Assembly (NCBI RefSeq): GCF_921293095.1
Contig: NC_060248.1
Coordinates: forward strand, 136,288,972-136,352,971
Direction of reading: 5' to 3'
DNA length: 64,000 nucleotides
From: Ischnura elegans
Lineage: Eukaryota > Arthropoda > Insecta > Odonata > Coenagrionidae
The notes beneath the pieces were generated by a model that saw nothing but the letters and a program-made list of their open reading frames with translations, made no database searches and was not told where the DNA came from. Shown in pieces: positions 21,563 to 32,084 of this stretch (position 1 is its first letter; each line of letters begins with the position of its first letter). The position numbers were made by a program, and so were the translations under genes.

Positions 21563-22075
21563 CCACCATTAAGGGTAAGGGAAGGAGAGAAAAATCCTTT
21601 GTGTACCCTTCCTTGGAACTCCTTCCCTTACCATCCGTGTACCCTTCCTCTACCCACCATTAAGGGTAAGGGAAGGAGAGAAAAATCCTTCGTGTACCCT
21701 TCCTTGGAACTCCTTCCCTTACCATTCGTGTACCCTTCCTCTACCCACCATTAAGGGTAAGGGAAGGAGAGAAAAAGCCTTCGTGTACCCTTCCTTGGAA
21801 CTCCTTCCCTTACCATCCGTGTACCCTTCCTCTACCCACCATTAAGGGTAAGGGAAGGAGAGAAAAATCCTTCGTGTACCCTTCCTTGGAACTCCTTCCC
21901 TTACCATCCGTGTACCCTTCCTCTACCCACCATTAAGGGTAAGGGAAGGAGAGAAAAATCCTTCGTATACCCTTCCTTGGAACTCCTTCCCTTACCATCC
22001 GTGTACCCTTCCTCTACCCACCATTAAGGGTAAGGGAAGGAGAGAAAAATCCTTCGTTTACCCTTCCTTGGGACT
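21563..22075. repeat. array 1, six units of about 91 bp
   Basis: Each unit carries CCCACCATTAAGGGTAAGGG, then AAGGAGAGAAAAATCCTTCG, TACCCTTCCTTGGAACTCC and 'TTCCCTTACCATCCGTG'. The unit length is not a multiple of three and all frames close, so it is not coding. Units differ by single bases. Confidence 0.9.
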
Positions 22076-22247
22076 TAGCATTTATAACTGAAGAAAACAT
22101 ATCCTGAAAGAGTCTCCTTAGCTACTTTCACCTGCTAAAGAGTATTGAGTTCCGTACAAGAACGTAAGCAGTCTTTGAAAGCAAAGATAGACGGGCTAAA
22201 CAACTAATCTTTAAAATTTCCTTAAGGAAAACAATAATATACATATT

Positions 22248-22520
22248 CAGTGGCGTATCCAGGGGTGGGGTCCGGAGGGTTCGGACCCTCCGCCCCCCGC
22301 CCCCCTGAAGTATAAAAAAACAATCATTTTCCTTCATAATAGAAATCAAAGTATTGTAAAATAATGAATTTAAAAAATATTTCTTTCACTATTGAAGTTT
22401 TTTCGATTATGAAAAGTGTTTGAATAAGTTGAAACCCAATACTTACTATCCTGTTTTTCAAAACTTTCCCCACCTGGTTTTGGACCCCCCCCCCAAACGA
22501 AATTCCTGACAACGCCACTG
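22248..22520. mobile_element. hAT-like MITE inside copy A
   Basis: It is bounded by CAGTGGCGTATCCAGGGG and CCTGACAACGCCACTG. Long G and C tracts lie inside both ends. The flanking octamers TACATATT and TACACAAT match at six of eight positions. The same MITE lies at the same place in copy B (52052-52325), but copy C has an unoccupied site. Confidence 0.85.
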
Positions 22521-22779
22521 TACACAATAGTTTCTGTAATTTTGTGAAAAATGCTCATTTATAAGTTCTTCCATTCACGTTTTAGGATGTAACCTACTTG
22601 TGTGGCTGACAATGAGACATCGCTAGAGTGATGTTCAGTATTAGAATGCCGATCTTATTTTCTGAAACGAAATAGGTGTGGTAGAAAAAAGTCACAGCTT
22701 TCTTCCACATAGGCCCGGGTGCGATTCTCATCTTAAGATTTTGTAGTATAAGTTCCGTTGAGAATCTACTCCTGTCAAG

Positions 22780-22855
22780 TACCTCGATAGCCGAGGTTGT
22801 TAAATCTCTAGTTTGTGATCCTGTAATATGTAAGTCCAGAATTCAAGACCATGTG
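22780..22855 (+). other. tRNA-like segment in the element core
   Basis: The segment has an A-box-like TAGCCGAGGTTGTTAAATC and a B-box-like GAATTCAAGACC about 40 bp apart. The matching region of copy B has a better B box (GGGTTCAAAACC, inverted at 44260-44280), and copy C has GGGTTTTAATACC. This suggests a degenerate tRNA-derived module within the element. Confidence 0.4.
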
Positions 22856-22984
22856 AAGGCTAATTTTTTTTATGCCCTATAACTTTAGAAATCACTGTTG
22901 CAACTCATCCCCATTCAGTTAATTTAGTTTATTAGCGATTTTTTAAATTTTTATGTTTATTTATGGATTTTTAGTTTTTATTTT

Positions 22985-23296
22985 ATCCTACCCTTCATTG
23001 AGGCTGGCCAAACCCTTCCCGTACCCTCCAGGAAGGAGAGTGCGTACCCACCAATGTTCTAAAATACCCTTCGTGTACCCTTGCTGAAGGGTACAGGAAG
23101 GGTACACTTATCCTTCCTGTACCCTTCATCGAGGCTGGCCAAACCCTTCCCGTACCCTCCAGGAAGGAGAGGGCGTACCCACCGATGTTCTAAAATACCC
23201 TTCGTGTACCCTTGCTGAAGGGTCCAGGAAGGGTACACTTATCCTTCCTGTACCCTTCATCGAGGCTGGCCAAACCCTTCCCGTACCCTCCAGGAA
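22985..23296. repeat. array 2, units of about 131 bp
   Basis: GAGGCTGGCCAAACCCTTCC recurs at about 23000, 23131 and 23262. Each unit also has 'CCCACCAATGTTCTAAAATA' and GTACCCTTGCTGAAGGGTAC. The third unit is cut at CAGGAA. Confidence 0.85.
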
Positions 23297-24050
23297 ACAC
23301 CACTAATTACAGACCTATTTTAATCCAGTCATTTGTTGTTAAGATCTTGAGAGAGAGTCTTGCACTTAAGCCTAATATCCTCTCCTACAAACATATAGCT
23401 ATACCAGAGCACCATGGTTTTCATGAAGAAAGTTCTTCAACTACGAATCTCGTGGTCATGCAATACTACATTCTAAAACCCTTCAGTGAAGGGCATCAAG
23501 GTGATGTAATATATACTCATTCTCAGAAAACATTTGATACTGTCATCACTTACCACTTGCTTTGTAAGTTGACATGTTATGGCATTGATGGTAATCTTTT
23601 AAAATTATCATTAACTGTCTTAATGGTAGAACCCAGGTGGTCAAGATTAAATCCTTCCTCTCTAGTGTAATGAATGTGACATCTGGTGTTCCTTAAGTGT
23701 CCCACCTGGATTGTTATTACATTTATTTATTAATGATGTTAAGCAGAAGAAAAAACCAAATGCGGGTCTATCAAATGCTGATGATTAAAAATTATATTGC
23801 AGGATTAAATAATTAGATGACTGTTTATGTTTACAGAGCAGTTGAAATAATCTATTTTGCCGGTGTTCAAGTACCTACTTCTATGAGAATTAATTTAAAG
23901 AAATGTGTACCAGTCACATATCATCACTTTAAAGTCCGATTACATTTAATTGCAACATAAACAATGGATACCTTGAGAGAACCACCAAAATTCTAGACTA
24001 AGGAGTTATCTTTACAGCCAATTTAAATTTTAACTGTCATGCGGATGTGA
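23297..24050 (+). pseudogene. second LINE, reverse-transcriptase fragment
   Basis: It starts abruptly with 'TTNYRPILIQS' and continues 'IPEHHGFHEESSSTTNLV', 'VIYTHSQKTFDTVITYHLL' (the usual Asp is altered around this motif) and 'LFINDVKQKKKPNAG'. A region corresponding to SNADD-type YADD follows, then 'TTKILD' and 'GVIFTANLNFNCHADVI'. Stops interrupt the palm region. It is a different clade from the LINE at 18.9-21.5 kb, so the array element's right junction here is a rearrangement and not the other half of its target. Confidence 0.7.
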
Positions 24051-24053
24051 TAG

Positions 24054-24294
24054 CCCCAATGGAAATTTTGCATATGATCTGTACACAATGTACACAGGAT
24101 TTCCCGCACACAATTGAGTACAAATTGCTTAAATAATGTGTACATTGCACAAAAAATTTGGCATCAAACAACTTGTGTAGATTGTACGCAATTTGCACTG
24201 TTTCATATATTGCATAAAAAGAGTACAACCTACACACAATGTGTAAAGCCAAATTTTTGTACATATAAACATTATTTCTACAATTTTCATTGGA
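24054..24294. repeat. MITE-like repeat of TGTACA-type motifs
   Basis: It is bounded by CCCCAATGGAAATTTTG and, inverted, CAATTTTCATTGGAG. The interior is a chain of short words such as TGTACACAATGTACAC, GTGTACATTGCACAA and 'TGTAGATTGTACGCAA'. A related element lies at 34870-35153. The flanking 24.3-24.5 kb shows nothing. Confidence 0.55.
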
Positions 24295-24521
24295 GATATC
24301 ACAAAAAACAATGAATAAATATCCAATAGAAGTATAACACTACTACTGGCAGTTTATTTCCCTTAAAATTCAATCTCTCAAGCTTTTGTACATGAGAGGC
24401 AACACAGACCTTAAAATAAGACTAATAGGGGCATAATGACTGTCAAAATTAGTGGGCCAGAACCGGCAGGGAATCATTTAATTTTATGCATATCATTACA
24501 TGTCGAGTAGATATAATAATA

Positions 24522-25080
24522 CTCGCTGCGCTCCGCGCGCTCGTTAAGGGGCTCCGCCCCTTAAAAACCCCGGTTCCGGCTTCGCCGTCTACATTTGTGG
24601 TCGTTCGAAGAATTTTAATTCGAATGATCTCACCTCGGCTAGGGGCCGGCTTCGCCGGCCAGGGGGTAGGGAAGCGCCCTACTCATTCCTCGGAACGGCT
24701 TCGCCGTTCGTCGTTGAGGGGCGGCTTCGCCACCCAGGGGTTGAGTATGCCCCCCCGGGGCTGCCCCGCTTAATACTCGGAACGGCCTCGCCGTTCCTCG
24801 TCTGGGGTCGGCATAGCCGCCCAGAGGGCGAGGGCATTTCGGAACTTTTTCCCCGTTATTCGTTTAAGGGGCGGTTTAGCCGCCCAGGGGTGGATGGAGC
24901 CCACAGCGGCTGCGCCGCTTGAACATCGGGGCAGCTTCGCCCCCCGGGGGTTACTGAAGCTCCCGCTCGCCTACGCCAGTTACTCCTCGGAACATCTTCG
25001 CCGCCTTGGGGATGAAGAGCCTCCCGCGGCTACTCCGCTAAGTCCTCATAAATGGTCTCCTCCACCGAGAGGGGTGCTCA
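24522..25080. repeat. array of GC-rich CTTCG-loop hairpins
   Basis: At least ten short perfect or near-perfect hairpins follow one another, for example GGGGCTCCGCCCC, GCCGGCTTCGCCGGC, GGAACGGCTTCGCCGTTC, CAGCGGCTGCGCCGCTTG and GGGGCAGCTTCGCCCCCC. The loops are CTTCG-like, and arm sequences vary from hairpin to hairpin. Confidence 0.85.
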
Positions 25081-27342
25081 GGGGGATTCGGGGTTTCAAT
25101 GTGTTATACATGCGGTCACCAATCTTCCACAGTGATTATGCAGCGATGATTGTAAAGTGTAGTGCAATGCGGCGTAATAAGTTCGACAAGTACGCATAAA
25201 AGAAGACTTAATGGGAAATATTTCATTTTTGCGGGGGATTCCAACGGAATACCAGGGGTTTTATACTTGTGTTAAACCAGTGGTCACAAATCGTTCTCAT
25301 AAATTGCGTGCTGATAAGTCCTAGGGGTCCGAAATAGAGGCGGAATTCTGACGATTCTTTTACCCGGAGAGGCAATTTATTAGAAATGTTTTGGGAGGTT
25401 TCATGGGGTTATCGGGGGTTTCAATAAGTAGTAGTGGCACCGGCTAAATTGTGACGAAAACTACTCGGAAAGGCAAATTTAAATTTTTTTTTGGCGAAGT
25501 TCCAGGAGGTGATCGGGGGTTTTCTGGTATTTTTTCCCGTATGGTTTACGGTGGCCCGCCTTCACGAAAAATTCTGGATCTAGAGCTCAGAGGGGACGGG
25601 TAGTTCGGCGTAATGTTTGCGAGAAGTTCCCAAATAGGTGACTTAATGGCACATTTTACATTTCGGGGGGTTTCAGGGAATACCGGGGGTTTATATGTGT
25701 GTACTCCTGGCGGTCACCATCCGTTCACATAAATTCCGTGGGGATGAGTCGTTTGGGTAAGAACCAGCGGTGGAATAGTCACGAAAAGTACCCAAAATGG
25801 TAGAATTGTATGCTTAATTTTTTTTGGGGTGTGAATGTGGGTTAACCGGGGGTTTATAGGTTTTTACAGCCAGGGGTTATCAATCATCCACATCAATTCC
25901 GTAGTGAAAAGTGGTAAGGCTTGGAAATGTGGCGGAATTGTGACGAAAAGTACCCGAAAAGGCTACTTATATGCAAATTGTAATTTTTTAGGGATTTTTA
26001 GGGAATTTAAAAATGACTATGTTACATGGTAACATCTATTTACTATCATATCTAAGAGAAGTTGCCCCTATGACATCCATATTTCGAGAGTAAAACAATA
26101 AAAAGTAAATCTCTCCCCGGAAAAAATTATTAGTGCCCGCCATTTTTTTTCGCGGTTATATCGATCAATTTATTTATTAAATATTTATGATTTCTGAAAG
26201 ATGATGCATAGATCTATGTAACTACAAAGTTTGAAAGAAATCGGTGAGGTATAAATTGACAAAATGCTATGTTAATCATTTGGAAATCGTAATTTTCGGT
26301 GATTTTCGGAATATTTTAATTTTTTTCTGAGTAACCAAGGACGACGAAAGAAAATTGTTACCTACATTACGTAGATGATGTTATGAAAATATATAATAAT
26401 CATTTCCGTTGTCCAACTCACAGAAATAGGCCGATGGCAGTGGAAAATATTAAACATTTTCCGAGAAATAGATTTTTGGACGCCATTTTGAAAGCGTTTA
26501 ACTTAGACATTAACTTCAAAAATTACATAAGTAGGTGGCAACATTTATTGGCTTTCATAATATACAACAACGGTCCGTGTGACGGAAATTTATCGCCTGT
26601 ACAACGATAAATAGTAAACGAACTCCCGGGAAAAAATGGGAAGTGTCCACCATTTTTAATTTTTTGTTGGTTTATCGAAGGCAATATTGTAAAAACGTTT
26701 ACTTTTTCTGAAACAAAATTCATAGTCTTATGTAAATACTAAGTCTGAACGAAATCAGTCGTGTAAAACTGGACAAAATCTTGTGTTAATCATTTGGAAA
26801 TGGTACTTCTTGGTGATTTTTGGCAAATTTTAATTTGTTTCTGAGTAACCAAGGACGACGAAAGAAAATTGTTACCTACATTTCGTAACCGATGTTATGA
26901 GCATATATAATAATCATTTTCAATATCCTACACCTATTATTACGACGAGGGGACCGGAACTTATGAAATATTTTTTGAAAATTCAATTTTCGGACGCCAT
27001 TTTAGCAGCATATTGCTTAACTATAAAATGATATTATTACATAATTACGTGCCCAAGTTTATCAGCTTTCAAAAAATGCATTGACAATCCGTGTGGCACG
27101 CACGGTTCGCGCACAGTAAAATAAAAACCGAAATACGGTCCCCGGAAAAAGCGCGATTTCGGCCATTTTGTCGTCCTTGCGACGACACGTGGCGGAAACT
27201 TCCGGTTTTCGGATTTTTCCTCCGGATCATTTCGGGTTCCCCGCACGCGTGCCAAATTTCAGCTCTCCAGCACTTCTGGAAGTGGTCGGGAATTTGTATC
27301 CATGAGTGAGTCAGTCACCACGAGGGCTGTATATAGATAGGA
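24522..27342 (-). mobile_element. Helitron-like non-autonomous element, copy A (2,821 bp)
   Basis: On the minus strand it begins TCCTATCTATATACAGCCC (27342) and ends GGAGCGCAGCGAG (24522), inserted between A and T, with no target duplication. Copy B has the same ends and sits between A and T of an LTR whose uninterrupted partner is present, which fixes the boundaries. A 5' TC and A-T insertion are Helitron hallmarks. The 3' end is CGAG instead of CTRR. No Rep/helicase coding is visible. The low-coordinate 560 bp is an array of CTTCG-loop hairpins. Confidence 0.7.
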
Positions 27343-28258
27343 TGATCAGATAATGAGAAAATAATAACGTAACGTAAACATGGAATACTCCAACACAGAG
27401 TAGAATTTCTATCAATGCACAATATTACGCGTTTGAAAATGATTTCAGACATTTCTCTTTCCTAATGCTCTGAATAGTCTGAGGAATAACTGCAGGCACT
27501 CTCTCAAAATGATACATACAAGTTTTCACTTGAGGTACCGTCACAAACGTCACATTCAATATTATTACCAGGGGAGAGCGAAGCAAAAGACTTATTTTCC
27601 ACTTTGATTGGAGAAGTTGCAATTATTCAAGAAAAGCCACTTTTTTGCTCATGTTTGCTCCCATACTTCATTCAAGTTTGTACCTCCTTTTCTACAGAAG
27701 TGGGAACCTCACTTGTATTAAGGCCTGTTCACAAAGCACATTAATCTGTACAAGTGAATGTCTGTTTGCGTGAATGGACCAGAAGAGAACGTGTACGAAT
27801 GCAAGAACCAAATTAGAAGAGATTATATTTCTGCTCATGCATTCACACAAGTTGGGTGCCTATAATATGGTGCATTTTCGTGTAAATTGATGCATTCATA
27901 CATTTAGACAATGACTCCTACGAGTTACTGTACAGTGTAAACATGCCTTCAGGAAGAATGTGGATCAATAGATACGAATTATCTTCATCAACCTCCTCGT
28001 TACCATTTCCGGGGATTACATGGTACATTTGCACCTCCTTGGGCTCTTCATGCTCATGGAATGTTCTGATCCCGGCATTCACACTGTTGTTTTTATCCTC
28101 GAAGGACCTCACATCATTTTCCAGAAGATGTATTTTTCTGCATCCTCTTCTAACTGTAAGGCATTAGCGAATATTTTACTAAAGACACAAATCAATACCT
28201 AAATGATAATGATCGGAAAGAGTTAATTGATGGCTATGTCCTGAACTGCTCATTAATT
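27343..28258. other. spacer with one possible minus-strand exon
   Basis: There is no repeat structure. The only coding-like stretch is the one at 27904-28155, listed separately. Confidence 0.35.
27904..28155 (-). CDS. possible terminal exon of an unrecognised gene
   Basis: On the minus strand an open frame reads 'VRSFEDKNNSVNAGIRTFH', EHEEPKEVQMYHVIPGNGNE and EVDEDNSYLLIHILPEGM before a stop at about 27904. The composition (acidic, no low-complexity) looks protein-like, and a TTACAG acceptor-like site lies just upstream (about 28157). I do not recognise the family. The frame before the GTG at 28112 cannot be verified, and upstream exons are not seen. It could equally be a chance open frame. 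Confidence 0.25.
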
Positions 28259-28692
28259 ACCCAGACGGCACAGGAAGTTTTCGTACCTAAATACGAGGGT
28301 GGACAATCAAGATACAAAAATCGCGCTTAGGAAGTTAGTTAGAAGGTTTTGTTTCTTTATTTCCTTTAATGACGAAAAAAGATGCAAGAGGACTGGCAAA
28401 TTCATATGCATCGATAAAATTGTATCTCATCGATAAAACTGTATTCGGTCTGGGACTATTTTCTTTCGCGGGTGGTGCCATCGGGTGCCATCGTGCCATA
28501 TCCTCCTAGAAAGATCACATGTCTTCACAAGCCGTTGGAGATGGCATGGTTTATGTCATGTCTCACCACATTTCAGGGATTTTTGTGGTTAAGTTTGTGA
28601 AAAATAGAGTGTCTGGTAATGGTGAAGTTTCCCTTATTCTTTAATTTCATTCTCTGGGCTTCAGAAACGTGTTTGTGAGATATTTTTGTTAA

Positions 28693-28779
28693 AAATGCCT
28701 TCCGTTTGTGTAATGTCGGGATGTAATGGAAACACCGGGACATGGTTCAAGATTTTAGCTTTCCAAAAGATCCTGAGTA
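28693..28779 (+). pseudogene. THAP zinc-finger exon 1, truncated
   Basis: It reads 'MPSVCVMSGCNGNTGTWF', the start of a C2CH THAP DNA-binding domain (first two Cys visible as CxxxxC spacing). Compared with copy 2, a deletion of roughly 350 bp removes the rest of the exon and most of the intron, joining GATCCTGAG to sequence just before TGGTGTATTACACG. Confidence 0.65.
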
Positions 28780-28989
28780 TCCTGATCCTGATCCTATGGT
28801 GTATTACACGTCGGCTTCCATCATTTCAAATTATCTTAAGCTATAGTTTAAAACAATAAAAATATCAGGCATACAAATATTTACTATATTTACGAGCCTA
28901 GTAATTTGATTTCTCATGCAGAAATACCAAAAATTGGAAATGATTTGACCCAATAAGTTACATGGTATTTTATTATTTATTAATTTTAG

Positions 28990-29162
28990 GTGTGTGAGCT
29001 TCACATCGCACCTTGTGATATCAGAAAATAATCTTTGGCCTTGGACGAGAAGACGAGGAGAAAATTCTTGCTGAATTGAAGGTGCCCAGATTGGAGGAAG
29101 GTACCATTGCTTCACTGTTACCTGTCGCCAAGAAGACAGGCATTGTAGCAGAAGTGACATAT
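28990..29162 (+). pseudogene. THAP zinc-finger exon 2, broken
   Basis: After an acceptor TTTTAG the sequence reads VCELHIAPCDIRK (the final Cys and His of the finger) and then hits a stop. A shifted frame continues 'VPRLEEGTIASLLPVAKKT', the conserved run after the zinc finger. Both a stop and a frameshift make it non-functional. Confidence 0.6.
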
Positions 29163-29960
29163 TTGTGGATGTGGATTTGATTTGTGCAAGTTGGTGCAGT
29201 GATAGTGGACGTTCATCGGAGAAAGTATTGACGATAGTTTGTATGTATCGACCAGTCCTCTTTTAAATAATTTTCTATTCGAAATAGAATAAGAGTAATT
29301 GTTTCGATTAATTAGATGTGGGATAGAATAGAAAATTGGAAATATTATATTGTGGTTGACAATAGAAAATACATAATTTATGTATTGTATTTCTGTGGGT
29401 TTTTTCTTTCCTGCTCTTTAACATTTCTTGCGGTGGTGACTTCATGCAAAGTAAGTATAAAATCGGAGGTGTGATCTAAGAGATAACATGTTTTATTTTA
29501 CAAGTGTTTATGCTGGTGATTTGGCAGGACTTTCATATTTTTAATAGGTTGATACATTTACTGCAGTGACCTAGGGACTTTTACTCATCCCAAATAATTT
29601 TTCAAATACTTTAGCGCCTGATATGGGTAAGTTTTAGTAGCTGAGACTGAACTATACGTTAATTTTTGCTTGCATTTTGATGAATTCGATCATACTAATA
29701 GCAGATGTGTCAGCAATCCTGTTTCATCGGCAATTTTTATTTAAACATTTTATTTCGTCAGGCTTTAGGGTAAGCTTTTTAATGCTCGTGGGCTATGTGA
29801 TGTCTTATTTAGTGTCAAAATTAATAAGAATTTACTCATTAACATCTCAAGGTTTCCAAGTAAGTACGAGCCACTTAACAATGCTGGATGCTGGGGGTGC
29901 GTGAATTAGCCGTGAGAATCTCATTTTTCGCAGAGTTATTTAAGTGGCCGAGTAAGTTTT

Positions 29961-30105
29961 GTAAGTTCTCAATGGGTAAATAATACTATATCATGAATTC
30001 TAATTACCATGAAAAACTCACAACCGACAAAAACTTTGTCGGTCGTGAGTCTTTCATGGTAATTAGAATTGATGATATGATGTTATTTACCTATTGAGAA
30101 CTTAC
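29961..30105. repeat. fold-back, arms about 70 bp
   Basis: The left arm GTAAGTTCTCAATGGGTAAA...AATTCTAATTACCATGAAA is mirrored by TTTCATGGTAATTAGAATT...TTTACCTATTGAGAACTTAC. The apex is ACCGACAAA-AAC-TTTGTCGGT at about 30026-30046. It starts exactly where similarity to copy 2 ends. Confidence 0.85.
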
Positions 30106-30435
30106 AATTCATAATGATTCGTATCAAGGTTCTCGCTACGGTCGGTAGCTATCGATTGTGTTGCGTTCGATACATTTTTCGATCGTGCGAGTTACGATAT
30201 ATCTAATTTCGACCTAATCGATTGAGATTAGCCTGAGTGCCGTGTTCCTGCGCGCTTCGTATCCAATCGTACGTGCTTAGTAGCGGACATTCACATGCTG
30301 CGTACGCGCTTCGTCGACAGGCCGCGAACGGAAATTATCCATTGACGAAAAGCGACGGAGCGGCATAGTATCCCCTTAGTCAATGGGTACTATGTACATA
30401 CGAATTAGATACGGAGGGTTCTGTGCCGTCTGGGT

Positions 30436-30729
30436 ACTATAATTCTTCGACATATTCTCAATAGTTATTCATTTGTAAGAAAAACACTTCATATACGAGT
30501 TCATTGAGAAGGAGAATAATACTTTAATGCCATAAAGAACAGGTTGAAAATGTATTTTACGGCGAGAACTGATATTTAAACTTAATCGGTCTGAATGGAT
30601 CGTATTTTTATCACGCAAAGATCATGCAAAATATGAATTACACTGAGAAATAAATTAGTCCTGAAAGGCTCAATACACACAAGTTCGGTGGTTTACTATC
30701 GAATAGAGAAAAATTTTCCGTTTACTTAC
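30436..30729. other. unassigned spacer
   Basis: This is the intron-like sequence after the exon at 30730-30880. No recognisable feature is present. Confidence 0.35.
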
Positions 30730-30880
30730 ATTTAAATGGTCAGTAAATAGTGGATGGGTCAATGCTGGCAAAGGCATCTTCCTCAAATCCCTTCGTACTC
30801 CTAAGAGCCACTTCTTGCCAGTCTCCACAGCGAAAAAGGGATCATTTTCCTCTTCCATGGCGTACGTCAACGTAAATTTG
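30730..30880 (-). CDS. exon of a host-like gene, function unknown
   Basis: The minus strand reads KFTLTYAMEEENDPFFAVET, then 'GKKWLLGVRRDLRKMPLPAL' and 'THPLFTDHLN', ending at a strong donor GTAAGT (30724-30729). An acceptor-like TTTTACAAG precedes it, and an ATG lies at 30858. The same exon with its promoter is repeated on the plus strand at 55099-55374, with stops. This copy is open throughout. The pattern of acidic residues then FFAV resembles the short N-terminal modules found in arthropod multi-domain regulators, but I cannot name a family. Conservation of splice sites and promoter in both copies argues for a real gene. Confidence 0.45.
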
Positions 30881-31001
30881 CTTGTAAAATAATAATTTAC
30901 AGCACAGCAAAATTCACAAAGTCAAAAATACAGTACCTACAAATGAATACCAAACTTTCGTGCTTTAGTTGCGATGGCTGTGGGCGCTGTAAGTCACATG
31001 T

Positions 31002-31020
31002 TATATAAGATGGCCGCCGG
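31002..31020 (-). promoter_or_regulatory. YY1/Pho-like promoter motif
   Basis: AAGATGGCCGCCGG on the plus strand (CCGGCGGCCATCTT on the gene strand) lies about 130 bp upstream of the exon and is conserved in the paralog. CAAGATGGCGGC-type YY1 sites are typical of TSS-proximal promoters. Confidence 0.45.
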
Positions 31021-31629
31021 TCGTTATGGCGCAAGCGGCGCAAGTTTCGAAATACGATTTTTAATCCGTATTTTTAGATAAGTACGTAATATAATGGTTT
31101 CAACGAAAAAGTTAATAATTGTCACTGTGGAGGAAATTTGTGAATGCTATAATCACCAATTCCAAACTATAAGTGCTTGTATTTGACAGGAAACCCATAT
31201 TAATAATGAGCGAAAACCAAAACTTGCAGGAAAAACTCCGAATGCCAATTCGAATAATTTTTGCATTCAGAGTCGCTATTTGTATTCAGTTAGTTTTCAT
31301 CAATGGATATGGTTTATCTGCATTGGTATTGTGTAAATCTGAATGCAATAATTATTAAATACTCACATATTTCGTCGCTGATATTTTAATTTCCTAAAGC
31401 TAAAATTATTTCAAAGTAAGCAACGCCACTTAATAACACTTTAATTTATACTAAGCTTCCAGTTTCATTGTTATCAAGTCGAAAGTTAATGGTTTTTTAT
31501 ACAGCTTGGACTCCGGGAGGAAATTATAAACTATTCAACGAAACAAAATTTTGGACATTTTTACCGCTTCTACAGTTTCAGAACAACAAATTAACGCTAT
31601 TTTGAAGTTTTATATTGTCTATAACAATT

Positions 31630-32080
31630 AATTAAGTTTAAACAAGTTAGCAACAATGCTAATAAAATTTATGAGCATTAACAATTTCTACATACCGTAC
31701 GGGTTAAACAACAACAAATTATGAACTTAAATTACTCTCTACATTTTTTATTTAAAAAATTTAAAGTTTAAACAAAGTTAGCAACTTTTAAAAACTTAAC
31801 AATTTCCGCATGTAGTACGGTTGAGAAGAGTTGGCTGAACAATATACCCTTACTCTTTGTTGATTATAACAATTACTAAAATTTAAACAAATTTAGCAAC
31901 TTTTACAAAAACTATTATTATGTAATGAAGAATTCCCACATTTTATACGGTTGAAAAACGTGGAATGAATGATACAATCTTACTCTATTATGTTTATATA
32001 ACGATGACTAATGTTTAAACAAAGTTAGCAACAATTTTACAAACATTTTCAAAATCTTACAATTTCTTTCATTTATTAGG
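31630..32080. repeat. tandem satellite, unit about 115-132 bp, left part
   Basis: GTTTAAACAAAGTTAGCAAC-like words recur at 31636, 31766, 31881 and 32013, each followed by TTACAATTTC and a GTACGG or ATACGG motif. Weaker units extend back towards 31.4 kb. The array resumes after the piggyBac element at 34703. Confidence 0.75.
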
Positions 32081-32084
32081 TTAA

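Larger units (their letters stand above)
21473..23296. mobile_element. TACCCTTCCT array element, copy A (right end missing)
   Basis: It begins with terminal repeat CCCTGACAAAAATAAACTCC at 21473 and continues through array 1 (about 91-bp units), a unique core that includes a MITE and a tRNA-like segment, and array 2 (about 131-bp units). It stops abruptly at 23296 without the second terminus. The order and orientation mirror copy B. It inserted into the LINE reverse-transcriptase gene. Confidence 0.8.
28259..30435 (+). mobile_element. inverted-repeat element carrying THAP exons, copy 1
   Basis: ACCCAGACGGCACAG at 28259 is repeated inverted as CTGTGCCGTCTGGGT ending at 30435. The first 1.7 kb is closely matched at 42188-43797 plus 53738-54137. 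Inside are a truncated THAP exon, a second THAP exon and a 145-bp fold-back. P-superfamily transposases begin with a THAP domain, so this could be a P-like non-autonomous element. No transposase core is visible and a target duplication is unclear (CATTAATT versus ACTATAAT). Confidence 0.6.

Noticed and set aside
24486-25199. Open frames of about 100 codons rich in Pro, Ala and Arg
   Set aside because: They result from the GC-rich hairpin array; the frame differs between the two copies of the element.
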